Shown piece after piece: positions 1 to 8,874 of a stretch of DNA of 43,775 nucleotides; positions within the stretch are counted from its first letter, which is position 1, and each line of letters opens with the position of its first letter. The translations under genes were made by a program, and so were the position numbers. This DNA is from an uncultured Flavobacteriales bacterium (GTDB taxonomy: Bacteria; Bacteroidota; Bacteroidia; Flavobacteriales_D; Sanyastnellaceae), in contig CAJQJX010000026.1 in assembly GCA_905478795.1 (NCBI GenBank), positions 1 through 43,775 of the forward strand, read 5' to 3'. The notes beneath the pieces were generated by a model. That model was not told the DNA's origin. It searched no databases and saw nothing but the letters and a program-made list of their open reading frames with translations.

Positions 1-2058
1 GATACGGATCAGGTATCTGCGGTATTCGGAGATTCTGAATTCCCCTTGAGCATCACGACAACCACATCGTTCTATCAAGATGCCCTCGGAGCAGCAACGC
101 CCAACGCCATCAACCCCATCCTGTTTGGTGGATTCCCCGATTTAGAGTTTGATTCATGGGTGACCATTGGAATAGATCAAGTGCCCAATGCATCAGCAGG
201 TGAGGGTGCCGTTGAAGTGGTGTCTGATGGGGCCCAGCCTTGGGACATCACCTTTGAAGAAGGCGGTGATGTGCTGATCAATTCGAGCATTGGAGGAGCG
301 TGGTTTTCTACGAACAACCAATCCAATGGCCTGCCCGCCCCGGATGGCCGTGTTTTGTTGGGTCAGTTTACGACCGACGGTGTGCTTGGAGGCTCCATCA
401 ACGTTTCAGTCTTTCCTGAAGGACAGCTCGGAGGAAGCGGAGAATTGGGGGTTTATGCTGTGGGAGAGGTGTGTGAGTGCCAATATCCTGAGACCTATTA
501 CGTCGACAATGATGGCGATGGATTCGGAACGGAGGCAGTTTTGCTTTGTGAGCCTGGGCCAGGCTATGCGTCCCAAGGAGGTGACTGCAATGACAACACA
601 GCCCTTGCTTTTCCCGGCAATCCTTTGGACATCATCGGGGACGGAATCGACGGGGATTGTAACGGTGCGGAGTCGTGCTATCGCGACGTAGACAACGACG
701 GATATCGATTGGCGGACACTGTGGATGTTATTGGCTCGCCGTTTAATTTGGATTGCGCAGAGTTTGGAGAGGCCTACTTCTATCAACCCATTGATTGTGA
801 CGACTCCAATCCGGAATTGACGGTGCCAGATGAAGATGGGAACTGTCAAGTTGATCCGCCTTCAGCTGCAGAGCTTTGTGCGGACACGGAAGCGTGTAAT
901 TACAACCCTGACGCACTCCCAGAGGAAGACAACTGCGAGTATCTGACATGTCAAGGTTGTTCAAATCCTGGGGCGTGTAACTACGATCCTTCGGCACTCA
1001 TACAGACGGAGCTCATTTGTGAATACGTGAGTTGTGCGGGGTGCTCAGATCCCGAAGCCACCAACTACAACCCTGAGGTCATCATTTCCAATGAGTCTGT
1101 GTGCGTTTACTCAGGACTCTTGGCCATTGCGCCTGTTACCGTTCATTTTGAGGACAATGCAGGTCCAGCGATGACCTACACCAATGAGGTGTATGCCTTG
1201 CTGCCTCCGAATGCCATCCGATTAAAGCGGCTCATTGGGGTAAAAGGGGGAGGCGTTACTCTGAATATTGAACCCTTCGGCTCATTCTATCAATCGGAAA
1301 GTTGCGATGCTTGGGAGCCTTCCAATATGGCAGTCACTGCTGATGTAGGTGGCGTCGAGTTTACCAATTTGGATTGCCTGTCTGATTCGTGGTTTACCAT
1401 AGGCGGGGAAGTGGGGGTAGGTCCAGAACTTGTGCCGTTCGGGTTTGACCCTACTGCGTTGAGCTCCATGGCAGATTTTGACAGTGAGCTTCTGGCGGCA
1501 GAGGGTGATTCTCTCGGTTGGGAAATTGTCGGAGATGTGGGAGGAGAACCGATGAACCACTGCGAGGAGCTGTCAAACCGGCCTGGATGTTCGCATGCTG
1601 TCCGCGTTGCGAGGATCACGATGGCGTTGGGTGAGAGCTTTTCTTTTCAAGCGGGCTTAACGTATTCAATTGCAGGAGAAGGGGAGCGCAGTGTAAGTGG
1701 TTTAGACATTACAGACGATACAAGCACGGTCTCCGACAGCGGAGGCGGTGGAGAAGCAGATTCAGACGACCAGATCATCACAGATGGTGAGGCCAACAGC
1801 ATTTATGGATGTACCGACCCAGGAGGGTGCAATTATGACAGCAGTGCCAATGTCGATTCTGGAAACTGCGATTATGAAAGCTGCCAGGGTTGTACGTATC
1901 CAGATGCCTCGAACTATGAGGAAGGGGCGACCCAAGATGATGGTACATGTTCCTTCACCATGGGTTCTAATTGTCCCTTCGATACAACAGACGATGGCTT
2001 GATTGGTGCCGCAGACTTGCTGGACTTCCTCTCTGTGTTCGACAGTCCCTGCGAATAA
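1..2058 (+). CDS. Secreted Cys-rich multidomain protein, 5' truncated by window edge
   Basis: The frame is open from base 1, so the true start and signal peptide lie outside the window; the first in-window start-like codon (TTG at 46) falls inside a conserved domain. Order of parts: a domain with FPxLxFDSWVT and GRVLLGQFTT motifs; a MopE-like putative metal-binding stretch (YYVDNDGDGFG, then DCND...DGDCNG, about 485-840); three Cys repeats of the type CNYxPxA...C (about 865-1110); a second copy of the first domain (VYALLP ... DSWFTIGGE ... FSFQ, about 1125-1690); two more Cys repeats; and a C-terminal dockerin-like EF-hand tail (DTTDDG then DLLDFLSVF) ending CE-stop. No T9SS sorting domain is visible. 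It is probably an outer-surface or secreted protein. Enzymatic function is unknown. A terminator-like hairpin follows directly. Confidence 0.8.
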   Translation, partial: DTDQVSAVFGDSEFPLSITTTTSFYQDALGAATPNAINPILFGGFPDLEFDSWVTIGIDQVPNASAGEGAVEVVSDGAQPWDITFEEGGDVLINSSIGGAWFSTNNQSNGLPAPDGRVLLGQFTTDGVLGGSINVSVFPEGQLGGSGELGVYAVGEVCECQYPETYYVDNDGDGFGTEAVLLCEPGPGYASQGGDCNDNTALAFPGNPLDIIGDGIDGDCNGAESCYRDVDNDGYRLADTVDVIGSPFNLDCAEFGEAYFYQPIDCDDSNPELTVPDEDGNCQVDPPSAAELCADTEACNYNPDALPEEDNCEYLTCQGCSNPGACNYDPSALIQTELICEYVSCAGCSDPEATNYNPEVIISNESVCVYSGLLAIAPVTVHFEDNAGPAMTYTNEVYALLPPNAIRLKRLIGVKGGGVTLNIEPFGSFYQSESCDAWEPSNMAVTADVGGVEFTNLDCLSDSWFTIGGEVGVGPELVPFGFDPTALSSMADFDSELLAAEGDSLGWEIVGDVGGEPMNHCEELSNRPGCSHAVRVARITMALGESFSFQAGLTYSIAGEGERSVSGLDITDDTSTVSDSGGGGEADSDDQIITDGEANSIYGCTDPGGCNYDSSANVDSGNCDYESCQGCTYPDASNYEEGATQDDGTCSFTMGSNCPFDTTDDGLIGAADLLDFLSVFDSPCE

Positions 2059-2086
2059 CAGTACGAGCTTCAGTGAATTACATTTG

Positions 2087-2125
2087 ATGCCCTTGGCCAC
2101 TTTGGTCGAGGGCATTTCAATTTTC
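2087..2125 (+). terminator. Rho-independent terminator-like hairpin
   Basis: The arms at 2087-2098 and 2104-2115 pair over 12 positions with two G-T wobbles around a 5-base loop, and are followed by the T-rich stretch TTCAATTTTC. It closes the upstream secreted-protein gene and ends only a few bases before the transporter start at 2131, so the transporter promoter must overlap it or lie within it. An exact TAnnTTTG (TACATTTG, 2079-2086) sits immediately upstream, and a poorer CAATTTTC (2118-2125) sits in the tail 5 bases before the ATG. Confidence 0.6.
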
Positions 2126-2130
2126 ACGCG

Positions 2131-3498
2131 ATGAATACCAAGCGGCTTTCCTTCTGGGAAATCTGGAACATGAGTTTCGGTTTCCTGGGCATTCAATTTG
2201 GTTTTGCCCTTCAAGGAGGCAACATGTCCCGGATTTTCCAGACCCTCGGGGCGTCCAAAGACGACATTCCGTTGTTGTGGATTGCTGCTCCGCTGACCGG
2301 GCTTTTGGTGCAGCCGGTCATTGGATACATGAGTGACCGGACCTGGCATCCGAGGTGGGGCAGAAGGAGGCCTTTCTTTCTGCTGGGTGCCGTGCTGAGT
2401 TCGCTGGCTCTCTTTTTTATGCCATACAGTTCAGCACTCTGGATGGCAGCTGGTTTTCTCTGGATTCTGGACGCGAGCATCAACATTAGTATGGAGCCAT
2501 TCCGGGCATTGGTGGCCGACAAGCTTCCTGAAGAACAGCGCAGTTATGGCTTCGTTTTGCAGACACTGATCATCGGAATTGGGACGTGGATTGCATCTAA
2601 CCTGCCTTGGCTGGTCACCAAATTGGGGGTTTCCAATCAGGCTGGTGCTGGCGAAATTCCTCAAAGTGTTTATGTGTCCTTTGCCGTAGGGGCATTTGTG
2701 TTCATGGCGAGTATTCTTTACACCGTGTTCACCACAACGGAGGAACCGCCCAAGGACATGGAGGCCTTTCAACGCGAGAAGCAAGAAAGCCAGGGCGTTT
2801 TCCGTGGTGTTGCCGAAATCGCCGCGTTCATTGTTCAAATGCCCCGAATCATGATCAAGCTCGGTGCGGTACAATTCTTTAGTTGGTTCGCCTTTTTCAC
2901 CATGTGGTCCTTCGCGACACCGGCATTGACAGAACATGTGTTTGGGGCGGCATTGCCCAGTGAAGGGGTCCAGGGTTATGCCGCACTCAGTGCGGCTTAC
3001 AATGAGGCGGCAAATTCAGTCTCCAGTGCCATGGGGGTGTACGGTTTAAGCAGCATGGCATTCGCATTGTTGCTGTCTGTTTGGACCAGCACAAAAAGGA
3101 TTGATCGGCGAATGGTACACCTCGTGAGCTTGGTGCTGGGAGGGGTCGGGTTTTTGACGATGATGATTTGGACTCCAGAGACTTCAGGTTATCTGAAGTG
3201 GAGTTTTGCGTTGATCGGGATTGCTTGGGGAAGCATCTTGAGCATGCCCTACGCCATGCTATCCGGCGCAATTCCGGCGGACCGGATGGGGGTGGGCATG
3301 GGGGTGTTCAATATGTTCATCGTCATTCCTCAGATTGTGGCGGCCTTAGGGGGCATTAATTGGGCTTACAAGACAATGCTTGGAGAAGAAGTCATTCAGA
3401 CCATGATGCTGGCAGGAATAAGTCTGGTGGTAGCTGGGGTGTTGAACTGTATGATTCGCCCTTCTGACATGTCTCAGTTTGCCAAAGTCCGAGACTAA
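2131..3498 (+). CDS. MFS transporter, SLC45-like (sugar:cation symporter type)
   Basis: This is a 455-residue polytopic membrane protein with about 12 hydrophobic segments. The N-terminal half carries the SLC45/sucrose-transporter-like signature: NMSRIFQTLG, then QPVIGYMSDRTW followed by WGRRRPFF in the loop between helices 2 and 3. In Bacteroidota this family is usually annotated as a maltose or other disaccharide importer of the inner membrane, often in alpha-glucan loci; here no glycosidase is adjacent. The next gene encodes a secreted protein with glycogen-binding-like E-set modules and CBM-like modules, which loosely fits an alpha-glucan theme, but this is inference. The start was chosen as the ATG giving a short cytoplasmic N-terminus. 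The substrate is not deducible from the sequence. Confidence 0.85.
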   Translation: MNTKRLSFWEIWNMSFGFLGIQFGFALQGGNMSRIFQTLGASKDDIPLLWIAAPLTGLLVQPVIGYMSDRTWHPRWGRRRPFFLLGAVLSSLALFFMPYSSALWMAAGFLWILDASINISMEPFRALVADKLPEEQRSYGFVLQTLIIGIGTWIASNLPWLVTKLGVSNQAGAGEIPQSVYVSFAVGAFVFMASILYTVFTTTEEPPKDMEAFQREKQESQGVFRGVAEIAAFIVQMPRIMIKLGAVQFFSWFAFFTMWSFATPALTEHVFGAALPSEGVQGYAALSAAYNEAANSVSSAMGVYGLSSMAFALLLSVWTSTKRIDRRMVHLVSLVLGGVGFLTMMIWTPETSGYLKWSFALIGIAWGSILSMPYAMLSGAIPADRMGVGMGVFNMFIVIPQIVAALGGINWAYKTMLGEEVIQTMMLAGISLVVAGVLNCMIRPSDMSQFAKVRD

Positions 3499-3510
3499 TT
3501 CGGGTTTTTT
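3488..3510 (+). terminator. Weak terminator candidate after the transporter
   Basis: A short stem (CCGA at 3489-3492 with TCGG at 3500-3503) overlaps the stop codon and is followed by six T residues. The stem is only 4-5 bp, so it may be chance. The rest of 3511-3698 holds the promoter-like box and palindrome listed separately; I see no gene there. Confidence 0.3.
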
Positions 3511-3553
3511 GTAGTCGCACAGGTTCACGACTGCACTGCTTTATTGAGGGGCA

Positions 3554-3561
3554 TAATTTTG
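3554..3561 (+). promoter_or_regulatory. Candidate -7 element TAATTTTG
   Basis: Exact match to the Bacteroidota -7 consensus TAnnTTTG. It lies 137 bases before the ATG at 3699, which would give a leader of roughly 130 nt containing the palindrome at 3629-3645. No TTG is seen 17-23 bases upstream, so the -33 half is missing or degenerate. Confidence 0.4.
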
Positions 3562-3628
3562 TTTTTAGGAGTCTGAATGGCTGCCTCTTGCATGATAATA
3601 TGCCAGTTATTCCCTGAAGTGAAAGGTT

Positions 3629-3645
3629 GGTGTACGTTGTACACC
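3629..3645. promoter_or_regulatory. 17-bp perfect palindrome, operator-like
   Basis: GGTGTAC - GTT - GTACACC forms perfect 7-bp arms around a 3-base centre, 53 bases before the start codon at 3699. It could be a dimeric regulator site or a small hairpin in the leader of the blue-copper protein mRNA. It is the only perfect palindrome of this size that I noticed between 3499 and 3698. Confidence 0.4.
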
Positions 3646-3698
3646 TTCTCGTCATATATTGTGCGCGATTGAATACTCCAAACTGCAACACCAAAACC

Positions 3699-6600
3699 AT
3701 GCGCAACATTTTGCTGCTTTTTATTGCCTTATTCGGATTCGGCTACGCTCAGGCTCAAGATTGCTCGGGAGCAGACCATACGGTCCTCGCTGGCAATTAC
3801 TATTACAATCCCTCTACACTGACCATCACGGCAGGTGAGTCCATTGCCTTCTTAAATGAAGGTGGGTTCCATAACGTGAATGGTGAGACCAGTACAATCA
3901 CTTCCACGACTTGGAACAATCCCGAGTCTTTTTCGCTGGGTGCGAATAGCGGTTCAGCTGGTGGTGTTTGCATGGGTACGGTCACATTGAACACACCAGG
4001 AACCTACAACTACGACTGCAGCATTGGGTCGCATGCCGCTAACGGTATGGTAGGAACAATTGTGGTGGAAGCTGCTTCAAGCTCAACCCCCACAGACAAT
4101 GCTGCTGACCCTACCCTCGATGCAGGTGATGTGGTTTCCGTCTACAGCGGTGCTTACGACAACATCGGTAACAACTACAACCCAGGTTGGGGTCAGTCAG
4201 GAACGGTGGATGCCGCTTATGATCCTGGAACAGGCAACAGCGTATTGCAGTATGCCAACTTCAACTACCAGGGCACCGAAGTGACGCTTTCCGACTTGTC
4301 AGGTATGACCCACCTTCACGTTGATGTATGGGTAGCCGCAGACAATGACCGGATGCTGAAAGTGACTCCAGTGAATGGAGGAACAGGTGCTTCGGAATAC
4401 CTCGTAGAGGTGCCATTGACACCCGGGGCATGGAACAGTGTCGATCTTACAAAGGCTGCTTTTGACGGCATGACGTGGGACGGTGTTTTCCAGATGAAGT
4501 TCGATGGTCAGTTCAATGCTGACGGCTCTGGGAACGGTGCAGGTTGGGATGTCTATCTCGACAACATCTACTTCTGGAACGATGGAACGGGCTCCGGACC
4601 TCCCTCTGGAGAGACTGTGGATGTCACATTTACAGTGAACATGGAAAACGAAACGGTGTCCTCAGACGGCGTTTCCGTGGCTGGGGGAACTTATTTCGGT
4701 TTCCCTGGGGACAACCCCATGTCAGACAACGGGGATGGTACTTGGTCCGTTACCATTGGGGTCCCGGTTGGCTTTACCGGCAACTACACGTTCACCAATG
4801 GTGGCGCTGCTTGTGGTTGGAACTGTAAGGAGAACATTGAGGGGCAGTCTTGTGCAGACGGTCAATTCAACGACCGCTTGCTGACGAACATTACTGAAGC
4901 GACAACAATCAATACTTGTTTCGGAGAGTGCACGACGGACGGTTCATGTCCAGCGCCTTCCACACAGTATAACGTTACTTTCCAGGTGGACATGTCGAAT
5001 GCCAATTTGGATGGGTCAGAAACCATTTATGCGACCGGTGGGCACGACGGTTGGTGTGGTCCCTGTGACAATGTCCTGACTGACAATGGCAGCGGAATTT
5101 TCACACGCACCATCAGCTTGGACCCAGGAACATATGAGTTCAAATACATGATCAACGCATGGGGCGGGGATGAGACCAACATTTTGGGAACAGCCTGCGA
5201 CTTTGTGCCTGGTGATGGCAATGGAAACCGTGGCTTCACGTTGGGCGAAGCAGACCTCGTTCTTCCTGTCCAATGCTTCGATTTCTGTGGAACATGTGAA
5301 GAGCAGAACAACCAAGGCACCGTGGACATCACATGGAATGTGAACATGTCCAACGAGGAGGTTTCAGCAGATGGCGTTCACCTCGCAGGAGGGGGCACCT
5401 TTGGTAACCCTGGAGACAACCCTCTGACTGACAACGGTGATGGTACATGGTCCATCACCATGACCTTGGCAGAAGGGATTTCCACTTACTACATCTTCAC
5501 CAACGGCGGTGCAGCATGCAGCTGGGATTGTAAGGAGAACCTGGCTGGTTTGCCTTGTGGCGACCCTACAAACTTCAATGACCGCTACCTCGACAACATT
5601 ACACAAGACACCACCTTCAACTTCTGCTTTGGAGAATGCGGTACGGATGGCGTTTGTGTAGGTGATGACGGCGGCGGTGGTGATGACCCCACCGGACCAA
5701 CCGACAACGCAGCGGATCCAACGTTGGATGCGAGTGATGTTGTTTCTGTCTACAGCGGTGCTTACGACAACATTGGTAACAACTACAACCCAGGTTGGGG
5801 TCAGTCAGGAACGGTGGATGCCGCTTATGATCCTGGAACAGGCAACAGCGTGTTGCAGTATGCCAACTTCAACTACCAGGGCACCGAAGTGACGCTTACC
5901 GACTTGTCAGGAATGACCCACCTTCACGTTGATGTATGGGTAGCCGCAGACAATGACCGGATGCTGAAAGTGACTCCAGTGAATGGAGGAACAGGTGCTA
6001 CGGAATACCTCGTAGAGGTGCCATTGACACCTGGGGCATGGAACAGTGTCGATCTCACAAAGGCAGCTTTTGACGGCATGTCGTGGGACGGTGTTTTCCA
6101 GATGAAGTTCGATGGTCAGTTCAATGCTGACGGCTCTGGGAACGGTGCAGGCTGGGATGTCTATCTCGACAACATCTACTTCTGGAATGATGGAACCGGT
6201 TCTGGACCTCCCTCAAACGACACCTACGATGTGACATTCAACGTGAATACGGCGAACATCACGGTGGGTGACAATGGCATGTACCTCGGTGGAGGAAACT
6301 ATTTTGGGGGTGCCCAAGGCAATGCCATGTCTGATGCCGATGAGGATGGAACATGGACGGTAACGGTAGCGGTTCCCGCTGGCTACACGGGCAATTATGT
6401 CTTCCTCAACAGCCCGAACGACAATGGGGATTGGGGAGCCAAAGAAAATCTGGTCGGTCTTCCATGCGCCGATGGCGAGTTCAGCGACAGACTCCTACCA
6501 GCAGTGAATGCAGATACGACAATCAGTACTTGCTTTGGCCAGTGCACTACAGATGGTTCATGTGACATTCCTGCTACAACCTACGCGGTAACATTCCAAG

Positions 6601-8762
6601 TGGACATGTCCGATTCGAATTTGGATGGAACGGAGACCATCTACGTAACGGGTTCTTTTGATAATTGGTGCGGTCCTTGTGACAATGTCCTGACCGATGG
6701 TGATGGAGACAATGTCTTCACTGGCGTGGTCAACCTCGCTCCTGGAGACTATGAGTTTAAGTACATGATCAACGGATGGGGTGGCGATGAGCAAAACATA
6801 GGCGGAACGGCATGTGACTTTAATCCAGCGGACGAATTTGGCAACCGTGGTTTCACACTTGGTGAAGCTGACCTTGTCCTCGATGTCAACTGCTTTGATA
6901 CTTGCGGCCCTTGCGACAATGGTGGAGGTGGAGATCCTACAGACAGCCTGTCTGTGACCTTCAATGTGGACATGAACAACTACGGAGGAACGTTTGGATT
7001 CGTCAACGTTGCTGGAAGCTGGAACGCATTCTGTGCGGATTGCAACCAGATGAGCGACGACGACATGGATGGCATTTGGACAGCAACGATTAACCTGCCT
7101 CCAGGTGAGAATTACCGCTACAAGTACCAGGTGGATTCTTGGGCTGATGAAGAAGACTTGGCTCCTCTTGACGATCCAATTGGCCCTTGCGTGGTCAAAG
7201 AGGGAGGCTTTACAAACCGTGACCTTGATGTTGCAGGAACGGACCCCATGGTCCTCGATGCAGTGTGCTGGGCTTCTTGCTGGTCCTGCATCGGCCAAGA
7301 TGACGTGGCGGGTTGTAATGATGACTCTGCATCCAACTATGATGCTACTGCTACGGCCAATGACGGAAGCTGTGTTTACGATGTGACATTCAGTGTCAAC
7401 ATGAGTGAATATCCTCTGAATGCATCGGACTCTGTATACGTGAACGGTGAGTTCAATGGTTGGTGTGGCAATTGCAACGCCATGCTCGACGAGGATGGCG
7501 ACGGCGTTTACTCTACCACCATTCCGTTGACAAGCGATTACTACGAGTACAAGTACACGGTCAACGCTTGGAATGCCCAAGAAAACTTGGCAGGTCTCGG
7601 AGCTTGTGTGACCGAGAACTTCGGCTTCACAAACCGCGTATTGCAGCTGGCCGCCAACCAAAGTGAGCCTGTAGTTTGCTGGAACAGCTGTTCCGATTGT
7701 GAAGGAAGTGGACAAGTGTTCGGTTGCACCGACTCAGCCGCGAACAATTACAGCGACTTGGCTACGGACGATGATGGTTCTTGTGTTTACAACGTCACCT
7801 TCCAGGTGGACATGAACGAGTACACGGGCAGTTATGGCACGGTCAACCTCAATGGTTCCTTTGCCGGTTGGTGCGGAGCTTGTATCCCTATGACGGATGA
7901 TGACACGAATGGCGTCTATGAGGTCACTGTGGAAATTGCAACGGGTACCATTGAATACAAGTTCACGGTAGATGGCTGGTCTGACCAGGAGATGTTCGTT
8001 GAGGGCACATCCTGTACCAGCACCATCGATGGGTTCACCAACCGCACCATGGATGTGACGGGCGCTGCCACTTTGGATGTGGTGTGCTGGAATTCATGCT
8101 ATGCATGTGATGTGGCCACTGGTTGCACGGACCCTGGAGCTTTGAATTATGACGACACGGCCATTGCAGACGACGGTTCATGTTCTTACACGGTGACCCT
8201 GCGTTTGGACATGTCCAATGCGACCATTTCTGAGGCTGGTGTTCACGTTGCGGGTGCTTTCCAAGCATGGGATCCCGGTTCAACGCCGATGTCAACGCCA
8301 GGTCTTGATTTGTACGAGTACACACTTCAACTCTCGAATGGCTCCTACCAGTTCATCTACATCAACGGCAACACTTGGGATGGTCAAGAATCGGTGCCAG
8401 CTGATTGTGGAGCAGACAATGGTCTCGGTGGCTTCAACCGTGAGATTACAGTAGCCGGAGCGAACATGACGCTTGACGTGGTATGCTTTGGCAGCTGCTC
8501 AGCTTGTGCAGGTTGTACCGATCCATTGAGTGCAGAATTCAGTCCTTTCGCTGGAGAGGACGACGGTTCTTGCGCGACTCCACTGGTGTTCGGTTGTACC
8601 TACCCTGATGCAGACAACTACAACGCTGCCGCTAGTTCTGAAGACGGTTCTTGCATCTTCTCAGGAGCAAGTGATTGCCCAACGGACATTGATGGCGATG
8701 GCTCTACGGCTGTTGGTGACCTCTTGGTCATCCTCGGCGCGTTTGGTCAGACTTGCGAATAA
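3699..8762 (+). CDS. Giant secreted protein: blue-copper domain, CBM-like modules, nine Cys-rich E-set modules, EF-hand tail
   Basis: This is a 1687-residue protein. The start is ATG 3699 because it gives a clean signal peptide (MRNILLLF...AQAQ); an in-frame upstream ATG at 3627 would add 24 non-signal residues. Residues about 21-125 are a cupredoxin-like domain with an azurin/auracyanin-type ligand set (FHNV His, then YDCSIGSH and a Met five residues on). Two CBM-like modules follow, at about 131-302 and 667-838, of the type seen attached to laminarinases. Nine E-set modules (VTFxVDM ... YEFKYMINAW) resemble glycogen-binding folds. Most of them carry a WCGxC motif early and a CFxxCGxC or CWxSCxxC motif at the end. 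Five GCTDxxAxNY Cys repeats lie in the last third. The protein ends in a 28-residue dockerin-like tail (DCPTDIDGDG...DLLVILGAFG...CE), not a T9SS domain. It is a likely surface glycan-binding or adhesin protein. No catalytic domain is recognised. Confidence 0.8.
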   Translation: MRNILLLFIALFGFGYAQAQDCSGADHTVLAGNYYYNPSTLTITAGESIAFLNEGGFHNVNGETSTITSTTWNNPESFSLGANSGSAGGVCMGTVTLNTPGTYNYDCSIGSHAANGMVGTIVVEAASSSTPTDNAADPTLDAGDVVSVYSGAYDNIGNNYNPGWGQSGTVDAAYDPGTGNSVLQYANFNYQGTEVTLSDLSGMTHLHVDVWVAADNDRMLKVTPVNGGTGASEYLVEVPLTPGAWNSVDLTKAAFDGMTWDGVFQMKFDGQFNADGSGNGAGWDVYLDNIYFWNDGTGSGPPSGETVDVTFTVNMENETVSSDGVSVAGGTYFGFPGDNPMSDNGDGTWSVTIGVPVGFTGNYTFTNGGAACGWNCKENIEGQSCADGQFNDRLLTNITEATTINTCFGECTTDGSCPAPSTQYNVTFQVDMSNANLDGSETIYATGGHDGWCGPCDNVLTDNGSGIFTRTISLDPGTYEFKYMINAWGGDETNILGTACDFVPGDGNGNRGFTLGEADLVLPVQCFDFCGTCEEQNNQGTVDITWNVNMSNEEVSADGVHLAGGGTFGNPGDNPLTDNGDGTWSITMTLAEGISTYYIFTNGGAACSWDCKENLAGLPCGDPTNFNDRYLDNITQDTTFNFCFGECGTDGVCVGDDGGGGDDPTGPTDNAADPTLDASDVVSVYSGAYDNIGNNYNPGWGQSGTVDAAYDPGTGNSVLQYANFNYQGTEVTLTDLSGMTHLHVDVWVAADNDRMLKVTPVNGGTGATEYLVEVPLTPGAWNSVDLTKAAFDGMSWDGVFQMKFDGQFNADGSGNGAGWDVYLDNIYFWNDGTGSGPPSNDTYDVTFNVNTANITVGDNGMYLGGGNYFGGAQGNAMSDADEDGTWTVTVAVPAGYTGNYVFLNSPNDNGDWGAKENLVGLPCADGEFSDRLLPAVNADTTISTCFGQCTTDGSCDIPATTYAVTFQVDMSDSNLDGTETIYVTGSFDNWCGPCDNVLTDGDGDNVFTGVVNLAPGDYEFKYMINGWGGDEQNIGGTACDFNPADEFGNRGFTLGEADLVLDVNCFDTCGPCDNGGGGDPTDSLSVTFNVDMNNYGGTFGFVNVAGSWNAFCADCNQMSDDDMDGIWTATINLPPGENYRYKYQVDSWADEEDLAPLDDPIGPCVVKEGGFTNRDLDVAGTDPMVLDAVCWASCWSCIGQDDVAGCNDDSASNYDATATANDGSCVYDVTFSVNMSEYPLNASDSVYVNGEFNGWCGNCNAMLDEDGDGVYSTTIPLTSDYYEYKYTVNAWNAQENLAGLGACVTENFGFTNRVLQLAANQSEPVVCWNSCSDCEGSGQVFGCTDSAANNYSDLATDDDGSCVYNVTFQVDMNEYTGSYGTVNLNGSFAGWCGACIPMTDDDTNGVYEVTVEIATGTIEYKFTVDGWSDQEMFVEGTSCTSTIDGFTNRTMDVTGAATLDVVCWNSCYACDVATGCTDPGALNYDDTAIADDGSCSYTVTLRLDMSNATISEAGVHVAGAFQAWDPGSTPMSTPGLDLYEYTLQLSNGSYQFIYINGNTWDGQESVPADCGADNGLGGFNREITVAGANMTLDVVCFGSCSACAGCTDPLSAEFSPFAGEDDGSCATPLVFGCTYPDADNYNAAASSEDGSCIFSGASDCPTDIDGDGSTAVGDLLVILGAFGQTCE
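4141..4606 (+). repeat. CBM-like module, direct repeat copy 1
   Basis: This 466-bp segment recurs at 5749-6214 (offset 1608 bp). I count about 14 base differences, mostly at third codon positions, so roughly 97 percent identity. It encodes the core of the CBM-like module. The flanking E-set modules are far less alike, which points to recent duplication or gene conversion confined to this module. Confidence 0.85.
5749..6214 (+). repeat. CBM-like module, direct repeat copy 2
   Basis: Partner of 4141-4606. The near identity ends close to the GSGPPS linker after the module, so the duplicated or homogenised unit matches the protein domain borders. Confidence 0.85.
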
Positions 8763-8783
8763 TTCAATTGCGATTTTTGAGAG

Positions 8784-8819
8784 AAAGGGCTGCCCATTTG
8801 GGCGGCCCTTTTTCGTTTT
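8784..8819 (+). terminator. Rho-independent terminator
   Basis: GGGCTGCCC (8787-8795), a 4-base loop, GGGCGGCCC (8800-8808), then TTTTTCGTTTT. The nine-base-pair stem contains one G-T wobble and is extended by AAA/TTT pairing. It lies just after the stop of the E-set protein and upstream of ribA. Confidence 0.9.
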
Positions 8820-8862
8820 GTCATTCTCGTACCCAAATCGGGCATGGCGCAACGGCATGACG

Positions 8863-8870
8863 TAATTTTG
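8863..8870 (+). promoter_or_regulatory. Exact -7 element TAATTTTG directly before ribA
   Basis: Exact TAnnTTTG match ending four bases before the ATG at 8875. If this is the real -7 box, transcription would begin at about the A of the start codon, giving a leaderless mRNA. There is no -33 TTG at the usual spacing. Confidence 0.55.
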
Positions 8871-8874
8871 CACC

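Noticed and set aside
4985-5065. Thioredoxin domain suggested by WCGPC
   Set aside because: The surrounding sequence is the E-set module (VTFQVDM ... YEFKYMINAW); there is no thioredoxin fold around the motif.
6558-7715. Long minus-strand open frame (385 codons) inside the E-set protein gene
   Set aside because: It is the antisense of repeated Asp/Gly/Cys-rich modules whose codons leave few stops; the translation has no domain, signal or family look, and the plus-strand gene is clearly real.
2131-8762. A complete polysaccharide utilisation locus
   Set aside because: There is no SusC/SusD pair and no glycoside hydrolase; only a transporter and a binding-type secreted protein are present.
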